Part shown: in pieces, positions 21,376 to 32,294 of the stretch
Layout of the letters: each line of letters begins with the position of its first letter
How positions within the stretch are numbered: the stretch's first letter is position 1
NCBI GenBank assembly: GCA_905220665.1
Contig: CAJNAR010000169.1
Location: 124,001-188,000, forward strand
Length of the DNA: 64,000 nt
Reading direction: 5' to 3'
Source: Albugo candida
Lineage: Eukaryota; Oomycota; Peronosporomycetes; Albuginales; Albuginaceae
The notes under the pieces: generated by a model
Databases searched by the model: none
Seen by the model: the letters and a program-made list of their open reading frames with translations, nothing else
Told to the model about the DNA's origin: nothing
Program-made: the position numbers and the translations under genes

Positions 21376-23191
21376 TCACGTTGCTATAGTGGAATCTGTA
21401 CGATTACTAGCGGCCACTGCACAAACCGTGTCTCCATGTTCATTGTAACCCATGCGCTTTGTGTGTAACAAAATAGTAGTCAGAACGGGCACTTTGAAGA
21501 TCAAAAATGGGAATGACATGACGCCATAGGTGGTACGAAGCCAATAGAAGAGTGCACGACGCTGCCAATTCGCGAATGCGTACCATAGTATGACACACGA
21601 TAACAAAGATATGATGGCCAGACATATCGTTTCGTAGCCACAAAACTTCATCAAGTACCCGCCTCGATCTAAATGTAGTGTGTTGCCAAATATATCTCGG
21701 TAGGCTTTGCCTCTAAAGTGAGATAGAATAGACGATGTTGGCTCACGATCCGCAGTCGATTTGGGAATGCTTAATCTTCGAGCATCCACCGGTAAATGTT
21801 TCATTACTTGTAATGCTTCCGTTGATTCTGGTAGAGCAGGCTTGGGAATTTGCTTTATATTCACAGCTTCATTGAATGCAACTGTGTAGGGAAGACGGAA
21901 GAAAGCAGTCCACACGAGTCCAATTTGTAATATGAAGAAAAAGACACCCCAAGTTTCTAACCCTGGACCATCTACGCAGATAGTCTGTTAGTATGATAGG
22001 AAGTCTGATATTGTATCACGTACGCTCATGACAGAGCTCCATGCTTCCGAATATTATACACCTGATATAAGCCATGACACCGGTTGCTGTTGCAAGCAAT
22101 CCCAAAGTGAAGAATTGTGCTGACTTGAATCCGATGATAAACTGACAAAGTTGGTGTTCATCGGTTTTGTCCTTGATAATGAATAGAAAGAGCCACCATA
22201 GCTGACCAACGACCGGAACGAGCCCAATCGTTGTAAATATAAGCCACCATGTATCTTTGAAGCTCATCCATATGGATTTATCGTATGGAAAGAGATGATA
22301 AAGGATCTTGGCACGCAAAAGAAGATACAATGATGGTTTCTTGACGACATTTGTATCAACTGACATCTTTTCCTCTGTTAGCAGATTTGTGACCTCGGGC
22401 ACGAACAAATCCTGCGTCTTTCTAAAGATTTCCAGCTTTACATCGGGCATGAGCCTGTCCACTGCGATATCGATATTGGTCTAAAAATGAAATGAAGTAG
22501 GATTGCCTCAATAAACATAGATCATCGCTACCTTCAAGTACGAAGGCATATCGGGGTCCTTCAGATTGCATTTCAGCCGATCTGCAACAACATCTAATGC
22601 TCGTTCCAAGTACTTTTGAACTGTCCGATGTACAACATGTCGCATCTCCCCACTCGTGTCTTTTGCAAGTTCTTGAAATCGTTTACTTGTGGAGAATATC
22701 ATTGAGCTTGTTGTCTCCACGATACCGTTCCACGTATTACCCTGCGAAAACGTCGCAGCCATTCTTGCCGCTTTTATGACCTTTTTTTCGGGAAATGTAT
22801 CCGGATAAACGCTTTTGAACTCATGAGCGAACGTGATGACGTCGGCCACCTTCACTGTGAGATTTGGCCCGCAATACTCTACAAGATCGTGACTATCCTG
22901 TACCGATGCAAATTCAGTCGTAGCGAGAAATCCAGTGAGAAGTCCAGTATGTTTATCGGCCGGTGAAGAGGGTTGAGATAGTTTTTTGTAAATTATTCGC
23001 CAAAAACGACGCAATTCGATCTTTTCTTTCGAACTTAGTTCCATACTTTCCATTGCGCGGAAGAAATTCTGCGTTGTTACCACACGCTCACTGCGGTGCT
23101 TTTCTCTGTCACGTTCCTGAAGGTATGTGAAGACAAAGAGGCTTGCTGACATAGCAACTGCCCCACACACGACACCAGAGTGCGAGACCAT
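21376..23191 (-). CDS. Polytopic membrane protein of unknown function, three exons
   Basis: The exons are 22,532-23,191, 22,024-22,480 and 21,376-21,971, with consistent phases, giving 570 residues. The second intron ends after a TACTAACAG stretch; I chose the later AG (CTGCGTAG) because it keeps the frame. The N-terminus has one hydrophobic segment (about 8-24) and then a long soluble alpha-helical region. The second half has about six membrane segments, including the aromatic-rich WWLIFTTIGLVPVVGQLWWL. I do not recognise the family. The pattern of a single N-terminal anchor, helical domain and C-terminal polytopic domain suggests an organelle or ER membrane protein, but that is a guess. It converges on Rab5 with 242 bp between the stop codons. 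Confidence 0.75.
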
Positions 23192-23976
23192 TTGTAGTTC
23201 GTTGAGTATCTACCACTTGCTGGGTCCTGTATTCGAGGAATAACAACACCTTTAATGTGCAGCGATGCTTCATGGTATACAAAAACACCTTTTATCTGTT
23301 AGAGATCGCGGAAAATGTCGCAATAATCCAGGTTTTGAAGAGGTGAATTATGTCGAGGTATGTAAAGGATATAATGCGATGTTATTGCTTGGTCTGACAA
23401 CACTCCTACTAAAAATGCATCGATCATGAAAGTATATGTACTCTCAAATTCATCTCTGTGAGAGTTGCATAATGTTGTGCATAAAAAACATAGAGTACGA
23501 ATCTTGAAGCACTCCGCAAGGCATATTTAGTAAGCATATAAAGCTTCCTGTAACCATAGGGTGACATGCAAACTCGTATGGCATCGGTACGAGGCTACTG
23601 AACAGCAGAAAGGAGAGATTATTGTCTATAAACTAAGGATTGGAATTGCTTATCCGATCACGTGGAAGAACCGTTTCTGAAAATAAGCTGATTAAAGTTC
23701 ATTCTGTCTATCAGTACCATCTTTGAACCATCGATTGTCGTAAAATTCGACTTAACTTGCCCATGATTCGACAGTGTGTCAATGCATCTCGATACGTATA
23801 TGTGCAACATTACACAATGCTATCTTGCTGTCTAAAAATGAAGGGAATGATGGTAAAATATGAACGCTTACGTCGCATTTGCATCAGAATGTACCATCAA
23901 ACTTGGACATGATCGATTGTGAGGAATTCCGGTGTCAATTTCAGCCAATCGTCTACACCTCCCAGTTTTCTCCAAT
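23192..23976. other. Gene-free spacer
   Basis: This 785-bp stretch lies between two divergently transcribed genes. I find no ORF with coding character, no RNA gene and no repeat related to copies A-C. It should contain the promoters of the membrane protein (minus) and of bL27m (plus). Confidence 0.5.
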
Positions 23977-24450
23977 ATGCTATTACGCGTGTGCTTTGGT
24001 CAATTACGTTGTCTACCTGGAGGCACATTGAGCAATTCTTTGGAGTCGGCTTACACCGTGACGAAGCGATGGGCAACAAAGAAATCAGGAGGATCCAGTA
24101 AAAATGGTCGGGACTCGGAGTCAAAACGACTTGGAGTCAAGAAGTTTGGCGGGTAAGATCATATCCTTACACGTCTTTTTTATTGAGCTTATACAGTACC
24201 ATGTTTGGGTAGACAAGCCGTCATTCCGGGTAACATTATCATTCGTCAGCGTGGGACAAAGTACCATCCGGCTCGTGGCGTAGGGATTGGGAAAGATCAC
24301 ACCATTTTCGCGGTCAGGGAAGGATACGTTCGTTTCTGGTATAACGTACCAAAAAAGCGTCAAGAAGTCTCTGTCAGAAACACACCTCAGCGGCTTGTTC
24401 CATCTATGCAGCAGCAAAGTACTGTTTTGTGTGACAATATACAGTCATAA
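23977..24450 (+). CDS. MRPL27: Mitochondrial ribosomal protein bL27m, two exons
   Basis: The exons 23,977-24,152 and 24,213-24,450 join in phase 2 and give 137 residues. The sequence [19 protein letters not shown], then [10 protein letters not shown] across the splice, then [20 protein letters not shown] and GKDHTIFAV is the bacterial L27 core almost unchanged. The first 37 or so residues before the core are Arg/Leu/Ser-rich and lack acidic residues apart from one Glu, consistent with a mitochondrial presequence that is cleaved to expose the L27 N-terminal arm near the peptidyl-transferase centre. I used the ATG at 23,977. The C-terminal 50 residues or so go beyond bacterial L27. The intron has tandem AG options; the later one (GGGTAG) fits the family. 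Confidence 0.95.
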
Positions 24451-24959
24451 TCATCGATATGGGCTATCACCCGAACAGATGATCCAAAATTGTTTCATTT
24501 AACTTCTAGTCTTAAATTCTGAGCGCTCCCAAGCGGAATGATATAGTTCTTGGGGTAAGTCCTCAATTCTATGATCCTGTCTTGCCATTCGCTTTCGAGC
24601 ACATATCCAAGGCCCCAGCAAAGTACGCTTCATGCTGGCCTCACACTTGAACTAGTGGCCAGTATCATGATGCATACACTCTATACGAGGTTGCAGATGA
24701 AAGACTAGGAACTACAGAACTGTATCAGCGGACATCAGGGCTAACGTATCGACTATAACTCGATTCAATGACGTATAATAATTGCAATATTGACTTAGCA
24801 ACCACATAGGTCATTCAATATCATAATGAATTTGTAGCATTTTAGAATCTTTGCATGTGCATGCTACCTACGGGTATGTAACCCCATACACCTGAATGGA
24901 TACAATGGCTTTGAGAAGAAGGCTCCGTGAATGATCGTCGATGGAATGATGGCAGGTTG

Positions 24960-25720
24960 ATCATCTGTCGTTAAGACGCTGAGATAGAAGGCTATCACGC
25001 ACTCACACGGAAGTATACAAAATCAAGCATTGCCCACGTGTTCTTGCCTAAAAATAGACAAATTTGACTCAATGATGTCAAGATGACCATCCTAAATAAG
25101 AAATTCAAGTGTCTAATGGTGAATGATGAGCATTCCTGCAAAAAGGGTGAACGCGCCAAACATGAGGGAAGTGCATGGATATTAATCAGGCTCGGACTGG
25201 GCATGTGAAGGACGTACCCTGAGTTTTAGTGAGTTTACTGTCGAGTATGTGACACGGTGCGTATACTCTCTCCTTCTGACCGGACTGAATTGCACCGTTC
25301 ATGTTGAATGCGGCTAGATCATGAATTAATGTGCGCATTGAATCAGATATGTTTATAATGAAACTTTGACTGCGTGTTTTGTGAGCCATATGTCTAATGT
25401 TTTAAATAATATAAACTTCGATGCGGCGGCATGATGCTATATATGCAAGTGTTGAAGATTCACCCTGCCCAACGCTCGACATGAAAGTCTATTGCTGATG
25501 TTGATAGCGCAACGAATGCATCCTGTGCGATTTCAACCGCGTTGGTCCATTCTTTCCTCTCAGGTGTTCTCTGAGCTCCGACCAACGGCTTTCCTCTGTT
25601 GAGGTCAAAAAGCATCACACAGTCTCGCCAAAAAAAGATTAGCAAAAAGCTCAATGGCTGAAAGAAGAATGGAACACACAGTTTACAGAATACCATGAAC
25701 CAGCGTAATGACGCTGACAT
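24960..25720 (-). CDS. Possible spliced small gene with a hydrophobic N-terminus
   Basis: An ATG at 25,720 opens an 86-codon frame to 25,460 with a strongly hydrophobic N-terminal third (FMVFCKLCVPFFF, FLLIFFW), like a signal anchor. A second frame, 25,389-25,186 (MAHKTRSQSFIINISDSM), can be joined to it in phase across GGGTGAATC...ACATTAG. A third piece (GKNTWAMLDFVYFR) at about 25,051-25,010 can be joined by GTACGT...TTTTTAG. The joins are consistent but no piece matches a family I know, and the 3' end is unclear. It could equally be chance open frames beside the repeat cluster. I report it as a candidate only. Confidence 0.22.
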
Positions 25721-25908
25721 ACAAGGGGTGTGTCGACAGAGGATATCCTATGGGTGAGGCTCGAGTCACTACTCCTCGACAAGAACAGCCGCCAACGCTC
25801 GCTGAATGCACTTATTTGCGGAGGAGAAATGCAGAACTAAGCCGCACGTTGGACGATGTGAGCGACCGATTGTTCGATACGATGATGACAATCGACTCAT
25901 GCATTTAA
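25708..25908 (+). pseudogene. 66-codon coiled-coil fragment at the start of repeat copy B
   Basis: The frame begins at an ATG and contains a helix-prone, Leu-spaced stretch (YLRRRNAELSRTLDDVSDRL), then a stop. A strongly AT-rich tract (25,907-25,997), with runs of A and T, follows at once. More coiled-coil coding resumes near 26,070 on the same strand. I read it as a detached piece of the coiled-coil gene whose other fragments fill 26.0-27.3 kb. It overlaps the candidate minus-strand gene at 25,720 by a few bases, so at most one of the two is likely to be real. Confidence 0.35.
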
Positions 25909-26117
25909 AAAAAAGAAAATATTTATCCATTTTTATTATTTTAATAAAATAATTAAATTTTTTTTTGCTTTTATTAAAAAAAAATTTTTTTCAACCTCAA
26001 GCTGTGAAGATTTGGATGATGAGATGCGATATCTCTATATAAAAAATTGACGATAAAGATGGAGCGCAACCGTTCTCGGAAGGAGTTAAAGATGCAAAAG
26101 CACAGTTGAAGTATGTC

Positions 26118-26578
26118 ATGGAGGTAAATTGCCTTCACAACGAAGAAGCAATAAATTCGAGAAAAGATCGTGAAACATACGAAGCATGCGTGACGGAGGA
26201 AAAGAAAGATTTGGAGGTTCAATCGCGGAACAGCCAAATGGAGAACGCGGACATGAAAGTGCAGCTAGAGTGTGCGTTGAAGACAAACGAGGACGATCGA
26301 GTCAAGATTCAGTACCTTACGGAGCAGTATCTTCGCAAAGTAGGCGATACTTCGCAGAGTAGGCGATACTGCTCCGTAAGGTACTGAATCTTGACTCGAT
26401 CGTCCTCGTTTGTCTTCAACGCACACTCTAGCTGCACTTTCATGTCCGCGTTCTCCATTTGGCTGTTCCGCGATTGAACCTCCAAATCTTTCTTTTCCTC
26501 CGTCACGCATGCTTCGTATGTTTCACGATCTTTTCTCGAATTTATTGCTTCTTCGTTGTGAAGGCAATTTACCTCCAT
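26118..26578. repeat. Perfect 214-bp inverted repeat with 33-bp spacer
   Basis: Left arm 26,118-26,331 and right arm 26,365-26,578 are exact reverse complements as far as I can read them base by base. The spacer (26,332-26,364) contains a repeated GCGATACT/AGTAGGC pattern. Both arms encode the same coiled-coil peptide reading inward (from MEVNCLHNEEAINSRKD to KIQYLTEQY). The flanks differ but are related: AKAQLKYV before the left arm and DTKIQLDHL before the right arm. Any transcript across it would fold into a long double-stranded hairpin. Confidence 0.95.
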
Positions 26579-26751
26579 CAGGTGGTCCAGCTGGATCTTT
26601 GTGTCGGCTCTTTCCGTTTCGGCCTTTCGTACTTGACTTTCCAAGTTACCACTCAGTGAAGAAGCAATCAATACGAGAAGACAGCATGAAGCATACGAAG
26701 GAGAATGGAGAAGAAAGAAGTTAGACGTGGAGAATTGGAGATGGAGTGTGC

Positions 26752-27314
26752 AGTGGCTCATTACCCGCGTGCACATTCCCAAAGAGTTCGAGATTTTACT
26801 TTTACTTTCTCACCTCCGTCCAACACTTTCGGCATCAGCTCTGATTACGTCAAGGCCAAGAATTCAAACAAGCAAGGTCAACAGGCATGTACGGTGGCTC
26901 ATCACCCACCAGCACATGTCCCAAAGATTGTGGTTTCATACCCTTCATGGTCAACTCCCTTCCAAATCCGGCACTCGTCCTCATTACGACAGTATCGGAA
27001 GTTCAAGAAATTAAGGTCGACAACAATGTGCGGTGGCTCATCACCCACCAGTACATGTCCCGAAAATTGTAGTCCTAGATTCTACTTGGTCAACTCCGTC
27101 CCAAGCCTCCGGTACTCGTCCTAATTACGACAGTATCGGGAGTTCAAGAAATCAAGGTCGACAAGAATGTGTGGTGGCTCATCACCCACCAGCACATTTT
27201 ATGGACAGAATGATCTGCGCTTTGAAGATGGAGGTAAAAGGATTGGAGCAGAAGCTAGCAGAACGTACTTACGACAATCAAAAGCTTCGGACCCAGCTGG
27301 ATCGGTTGCTGTAA
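26752..27314 (+). repeat. 140-bp tandem units ending in a coiled-coil exon (copy B core)
   Basis: Four units start near 26,752, 26,892, 27,032 and 27,173, that is, with a period of 140, 140 and 141 bp. Each contains GTGGCTCATCACCCACC or a close variant, and three contain an ACGACAGTATCGG-like segment. The last unit runs in frame into an Ala-His-His-Pro-Pro motif and a 37-residue amphipathic helix (MDRMICALKMEVKGLEQKL, then AERTYDNQKL), with a 5' splice-like CTGTAAGT at 27,310. Because 140 is not a multiple of three, successive units fall in different frames, so the array cannot encode a regular protein repeat. The same unit occurs once in copy A and at least three times in copy C. Confidence 0.8.
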
Positions 27315-28438
27315 GTAAATGTCTTGTGGGGCAATATTGCCATTTCCGATGTTGATACTTGATTTTGAATGAGAATTTTGCTTTGCAAAATGGAAGGAAA
27401 TGAATAGAAATGACACGATTACTCACTCAAAGTCACTTTTGCATAGGACGACAATCAAAAACAGTACAATGTGTGGCATATATTGGGCATTCTTCAACGA
27501 TACGGAATTTCTCTACCTCGTCTTCTAGATGGACGGTTGATCTTTTCAGTGTATCAGACTGAGTACATGCTCCATCGTGTTTCTTCTTACATCGAACTTG
27601 GAATGAATTCGTGGAAGGTGGCTGGGGCTGCAGGAAGTAATTTTATATTGGCCATCATCGTTGGTTTTCCATGTTGCTGATGTCGTAGTGACCATGCACA
27701 TGACGTTTTAGTTCATGTCCTCCGCATTTTTCCAGTGACTGATTGTTCTCTCTGAGAGCCTTTGATTGCATTGTGTTGTACTGTCGGCGTCATGCCTGCT
27801 GTCTATGTACATAGTCCACTACATATCCCATCTTCCTTTGGCAAAGTAACGGAAGTAGGCAATGGGTCTTAGCCAAGATGTTTATGGGGTGTCAGATACG
27901 TAATATGACTATTGTCTCCACTTACAAACATGTGACTCAATAGACACAATCCAAAAAGTAATACGCATCTCATTTCTGCGAGTCTAAAAGAGCATCAAGA
28001 ACCAGATATTCATAGGAAGGATTGTCATCGCACTTTCAGCACATCATACGATAAAATGCAACAGGTTACTACTACGCTGCTTACTTCTCGCAGTAAAAAG
28101 TGAAAAAAGCGTTGTCGGTGTCGTTCATAGGAGGCGATATGCAATTTCTCAACCTACGCAATGTCAAATCACAAGCAACATTGCGCATTGATAGTTTGGT
28201 TTACCGCATCATCTTTGAGAAGTCCCAATAAGATCTCTTGAGCAATATTGTCTGTACTATGGACGGGACTGGCCACGTGCGCACGTTTCACGCATGTGCA
28301 TCTGCTCTCAAGTACACCAACTCGTGAAAGCCTCTAAAGAGTATAGAAAAGGAGGCAAGCGTTATTGATGACAACATTCGACTTTGTTAAATAATGGCTT
28401 AATGTGATCAATCCGTGTAATAACTCTATATTCATGCA
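27315..28438 (+). repeat. Copy B downstream part and HPS3 upstream region
   Basis: From about 27,320 to 28,000 the sequence is alignable with the minus strand of 3,860-3,060 (copy A), including CATAG at 27,446, the segment GTGGCATA-TTGGGC near 27,475 and CCATCATCG near 27,653. A frame of 69 codons at 27,471-27,680 contains a frame change relative to copy A. The last 60 bp before 28,439 also match copy A (AATCCGTGTA-TAACTCTA). It therefore holds both a decayed gene piece and the natural promoter of HPS3. No independent gene is supported. Confidence 0.6.
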
Positions 28439-31400
28439 ATGAAATCTTTGTTTTTACGTGCTCATATTCTTAAAAGCCCAGTACATGATTCTGAAGCGCG
28501 TTTCGTCGTTAATGTATCTCGCAATGCGATTCAGGAGTGCTTTGCGGTAGCGTACGGTGAGAGTAAGACGATACGTATCTACACATCATCCTCAGCAATG
28601 CTATTGCACGAATTTCCAATCATTCATGCTCAACTTCACGCAATGCTGTACACGTCCTTTGCGGACTCTATCGTCACACTTGAGAGCGAAAACGATAGCG
28701 ACGATGAAATTTATCTGTGCGTGTACCATGACTGGCGTGAGAAAGATCTTGTGCGTGGGTACAAACTTCCATTAGGCGTCACATTGCAAGCACATCCGGT
28801 TCCTCTTTCCAGTCTGCTCGCTGTTTGCACAGTCACTGGACGTATTGCGGTAGCTATGGATTCTGTGATCAATTTATGGCAATGCAGTCATGGAATCTTC
28901 CATCATATCCTTGAGCTTTCAGTACACTTCACCAATTCCGAGACCAGCCCGTACATTCAAGACATTGCGATTCATGACAAGTACATTGCTGTAACATCAC
29001 CAGTGGAGCTACTAATTTTACAGATTCATTTCCATGATCGTCAGCAGCCCATACAATCTGTAGGTGATCGAATTTCTGATCATATAAAGGCACAATCAGG
29101 AGAAGAAAATGAGTCTCAAAGTCTAAATCAGGTGCCTCCGGACGATATCCAATGCGTAAAGATACGATCGGCAGAAGATCTAAGGCATCTTACTAAGATC
29201 ACTGTTACTAGCCGGGCTCGCGGTAGATTGGATCCCATCACTGGATTACGGAAGCTAAAGGCCGGAAAACGAAGCCCTGAAGAGCAAAACATCAATCACA
29301 GGGCTGATATTGCTGATAAGAAGATCCAAAATGTCATCGTGATGGAGTCGGCAACTGAAGAAGCATCGCTTCTGAAAGGCACAATAAAGCCATCTGACGT
29401 CCGAATGAATCAGACTTTGTCGTATTATACGACGGCCGATGATATTGAGACCTTATTGCGTCGTTACTTTCCATTAAACTATAGCGTTCGGAAACTCCAA
29501 TTCTTGCCCGAAACCATTACATACGAGGGTGTTATTGCCGTTGAAACGCAGCGATATCCTCGCCTCCTGGTCACGACGATGCAACATGCTTTTCTTTACT
29601 ACTTCATACGACCAAGAGACGAGAACGTGCGCAAAGAAGTGTCGAAAAAGGTGCTCGGGAAGGTCGAGGACAATTTCACGACAAGTCTTCCAAAACATCG
29701 TCCAAGTCGTCAGGTCGCTTTTGGTCAACGTGTCCTAAGAAGAAAAGCAAAAAGCAAATCGATTACTCATCTCTCACACCACGTACTGGTTGAATATGAG
29801 TTTCCTCTTCCTGTTATCTCAATTGCGGCAAATAGCTCTTTTTTATTTGTCGCTACGTCCATAGGTATCCAAGTATGGACCATATGGAATCCCTGCCATT
29901 ACTTGGCAGCAAGACACGCATTAGCTGGATGGAGAGAAACCTGGCTTCTACAACCAAGCGCACCGCAACTTCTTTGTGTACAATCCATCCCATTTCAATC
30001 CGTCAAGTTGGTTGCGCTGGATTGCCATGTTGTTGTCGTACCAGCAAATGAAGCTCATGCATGTTCTTCACTACAATCAGAAAGTCTGGAAGCAAATTTT
30101 CGACTTCGAGAAAATGATTTTGAAGTCTCAAAAGGACAGAATAATCCGTTTGGTCGACGAATAACTAATTGGGGAATCTCAATGAAAGATACATCGCGAA
30201 TTTTAATTCTTCAGCAAGCCCCGCCATCTCTTCTTTTTTCAAAGCTCATCCAGATTTTTCAAGCTTCGAGTGATGAAGAGACGAATTCCGTGCAGAATCA
30301 ACGCCTCATTGACTTGATGCTCAGCTTCTTCTCCTTATATCGATTCCGTGCTAATGTGGGTCTTAGCGTTCTTAAGTGCTTTGAAGCAGAAATTAATTCG
30401 AAGAAAGCCCAGCGCGATAAAACGTTTGCTACGGATAATCTAGCACTTGAGATCGAGACCGATATATATGACTCCTTGGCACGCAAGTGTGCTCAAGTTC
30501 TTGCAAATGTGTTCACTGAAGACCCAGCCGCACGAGATATTGCCCGAGCCATTCCATTATTTATCGCATCCAATGTTCCACCGACAGAAGTTCTGAATCG
30601 TTTGGAGTGTTTGGAAACACCAGATAATTCTGAACAGGTTTCGCAAGCAATCAAAAAGTATCTAAAAGCTCTGGCATTTCCATCCCAAGGAAAGACATTG
30701 GAAGAGAATGCTCATTCGAGGCAATCTTCAAAGGAGGTCCAGGATCAAGGCAGTGATGGCATTATGCAAATCCTATTGCGCTATTTCGGAAAATACGCAC
30801 CTGAGCAACTTGCTCGTCTGGTCATGGATGCTTCACTTGCTTGGACTTGCAATGATCTTGAGCTCGCTCTCGAACAGCTGTCGATCGAATCGAAGCAAAC
30901 AGTTACGGTACAATCTGCGTTTCTTGTTCTTCTTCTGCATGGACACAAATTTGGTGACAGAGTTGATGCGCAGAGGTTCCCTTATTTGTCCAAATGTTCC
31001 TCGTATGACACAATAAGCAACCTAGTGAAAGCTATGCTGGAGAATTCCCCACAGGAATTGAGCCAACTATGCGTCGCACACCCGGAATTGCTCATTGTCG
31101 CTCATGATGGCAACAAGACAGCCACGTCCTCATTTCTGTCCCAAGCCTTTTTGCGATTAAACCCTCACATATTTGTCGTGACTTTGGGGAAGACGTTCTT
31201 CGAGATGCTCATGCACATGCACAAAACAGTGATCTCAGCGGTTTTCCATTGTTTGAGTGCCATCGGACCTCCAGCTCTTATTTATATGGATAGAATGCGA
31301 TCGTTCTATTATGAGCAATCTCTCACTGGGTACAAAGACGTCAGTGAAGAATTTAAGTCGTCGGATTGTATACTTGTTCGCTTTCTCTGGTTTCTCGTAC

Positions 31401-32294
31401 AGTCATTTCCAAGTCTCGACGATAAAGCGGATCAAGGGGAATTGCTCGAACACGATGAGGATTGGAAGCGAACAAAACTGACTTTGGCAATGGAGTATAT
31501 TTATTTGGTGACACGATTAAGTACAACTATCAGAAGTAAACAGAGCAGCCAGCTGTATTTCGAGCTCTTGCCATTCTTTGACGATATCTGCCCAGTTCAA
31601 GTAATCAAACACGTGGAGGCAAAGCTCGCTGAATGGATCCTAAAGTACCTGAGAACTCGCTGCCTGGAGCAAGAAGACGTACATGATCGTCCACTTCTTT
31701 CCCTACTTTACGCAAATGTGCTGTCTATTCTTACATCGGGATCTTCCTTTGTGGACTATCATTCCATTCTCGAATGCCATGGAAAAGCAAGGAACGCATT
31801 AGAGACATTGATAGCGCTTGTCAGTTTTCCCAGAAAACACAGGTGTGTGAATGTATTGCACTACGGCCCACTTTGTATTGAATTTGTGGGTGTAATAGGA
31901 CATCAGAAGGACTCGACCTTCTTATTCGTGAGAATGCGTGTAGTGCATTTTTGGTGCCTTATGCGAAGAATTATTGCACTCATCTGGAAGATTGGCGCTA
32001 TCTAATCAGCTTACTCTCCGTTGAGAGAATAAGCGGTGAAGTAAGTTGCTTTTTTGAATATTTTGGAGGTCATTGCTCATTCAATTTGCTTTGATATGAC
32101 TTGACCACCAGGGCGATCGACAACAGCTTTTACAGCATATCTTGCGTGATCTAGCAAATACTCTCTCACCCACAGAATTGTTGGATATCCTTCCTGGTGA
32201 TACTGACTTTCTACTCTATCTCCCAGCCATTACAAAATGTCTGCAAAACAGCGAGAAAATTCCAATGAATACAAGAGAAGGGCGTCTTTGTTGA
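28439..32294 (+). CDS. HPS3: HPS3 homologue, BLOC-2 complex subunit
   Basis: The exons are 28,439-31,842, 31,899-32,040 and 32,112-32,294, giving 1,242 residues. An unspliced reading would stop at 32,005, but splicing restores a C-terminus (PTELLDILPGDTDFLLYLPA) that resembles the end of animal HPS3 (a DFMNVLPxDG-like stretch). The N-terminal half looks like the HPS3 beta-propeller: a DWREKDLVRGY segment, CTVTGRIAVAMDSVINLWQ, DKYIAVTSPVELLILQI and LLRRYFPLNYSVRKLQFLP all have counterparts in order. HPS3 forms BLOC-2 with HPS5 and HPS6 and directs cargo from early endosomes to lysosome-related organelles. I have no search result; the call rests on remembered family motifs at both ends. The 5' end is duplicated as a dead fragment at about 2.96-3.03 kb. 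Confidence 0.75.

Noticed and set aside
26459..26724. Plus-strand frames (66 and 104 codons) over the right arm of the inverted repeat
   Set aside because: They are antisense to the coiled-coil coding direction of that arm and show no coding character.
31843..32005. HPS3 ending at the unspliced stop at 32,005
   Set aside because: Two GT-AG introns restore frame and recover a C-terminus that fits the HPS3 family better.
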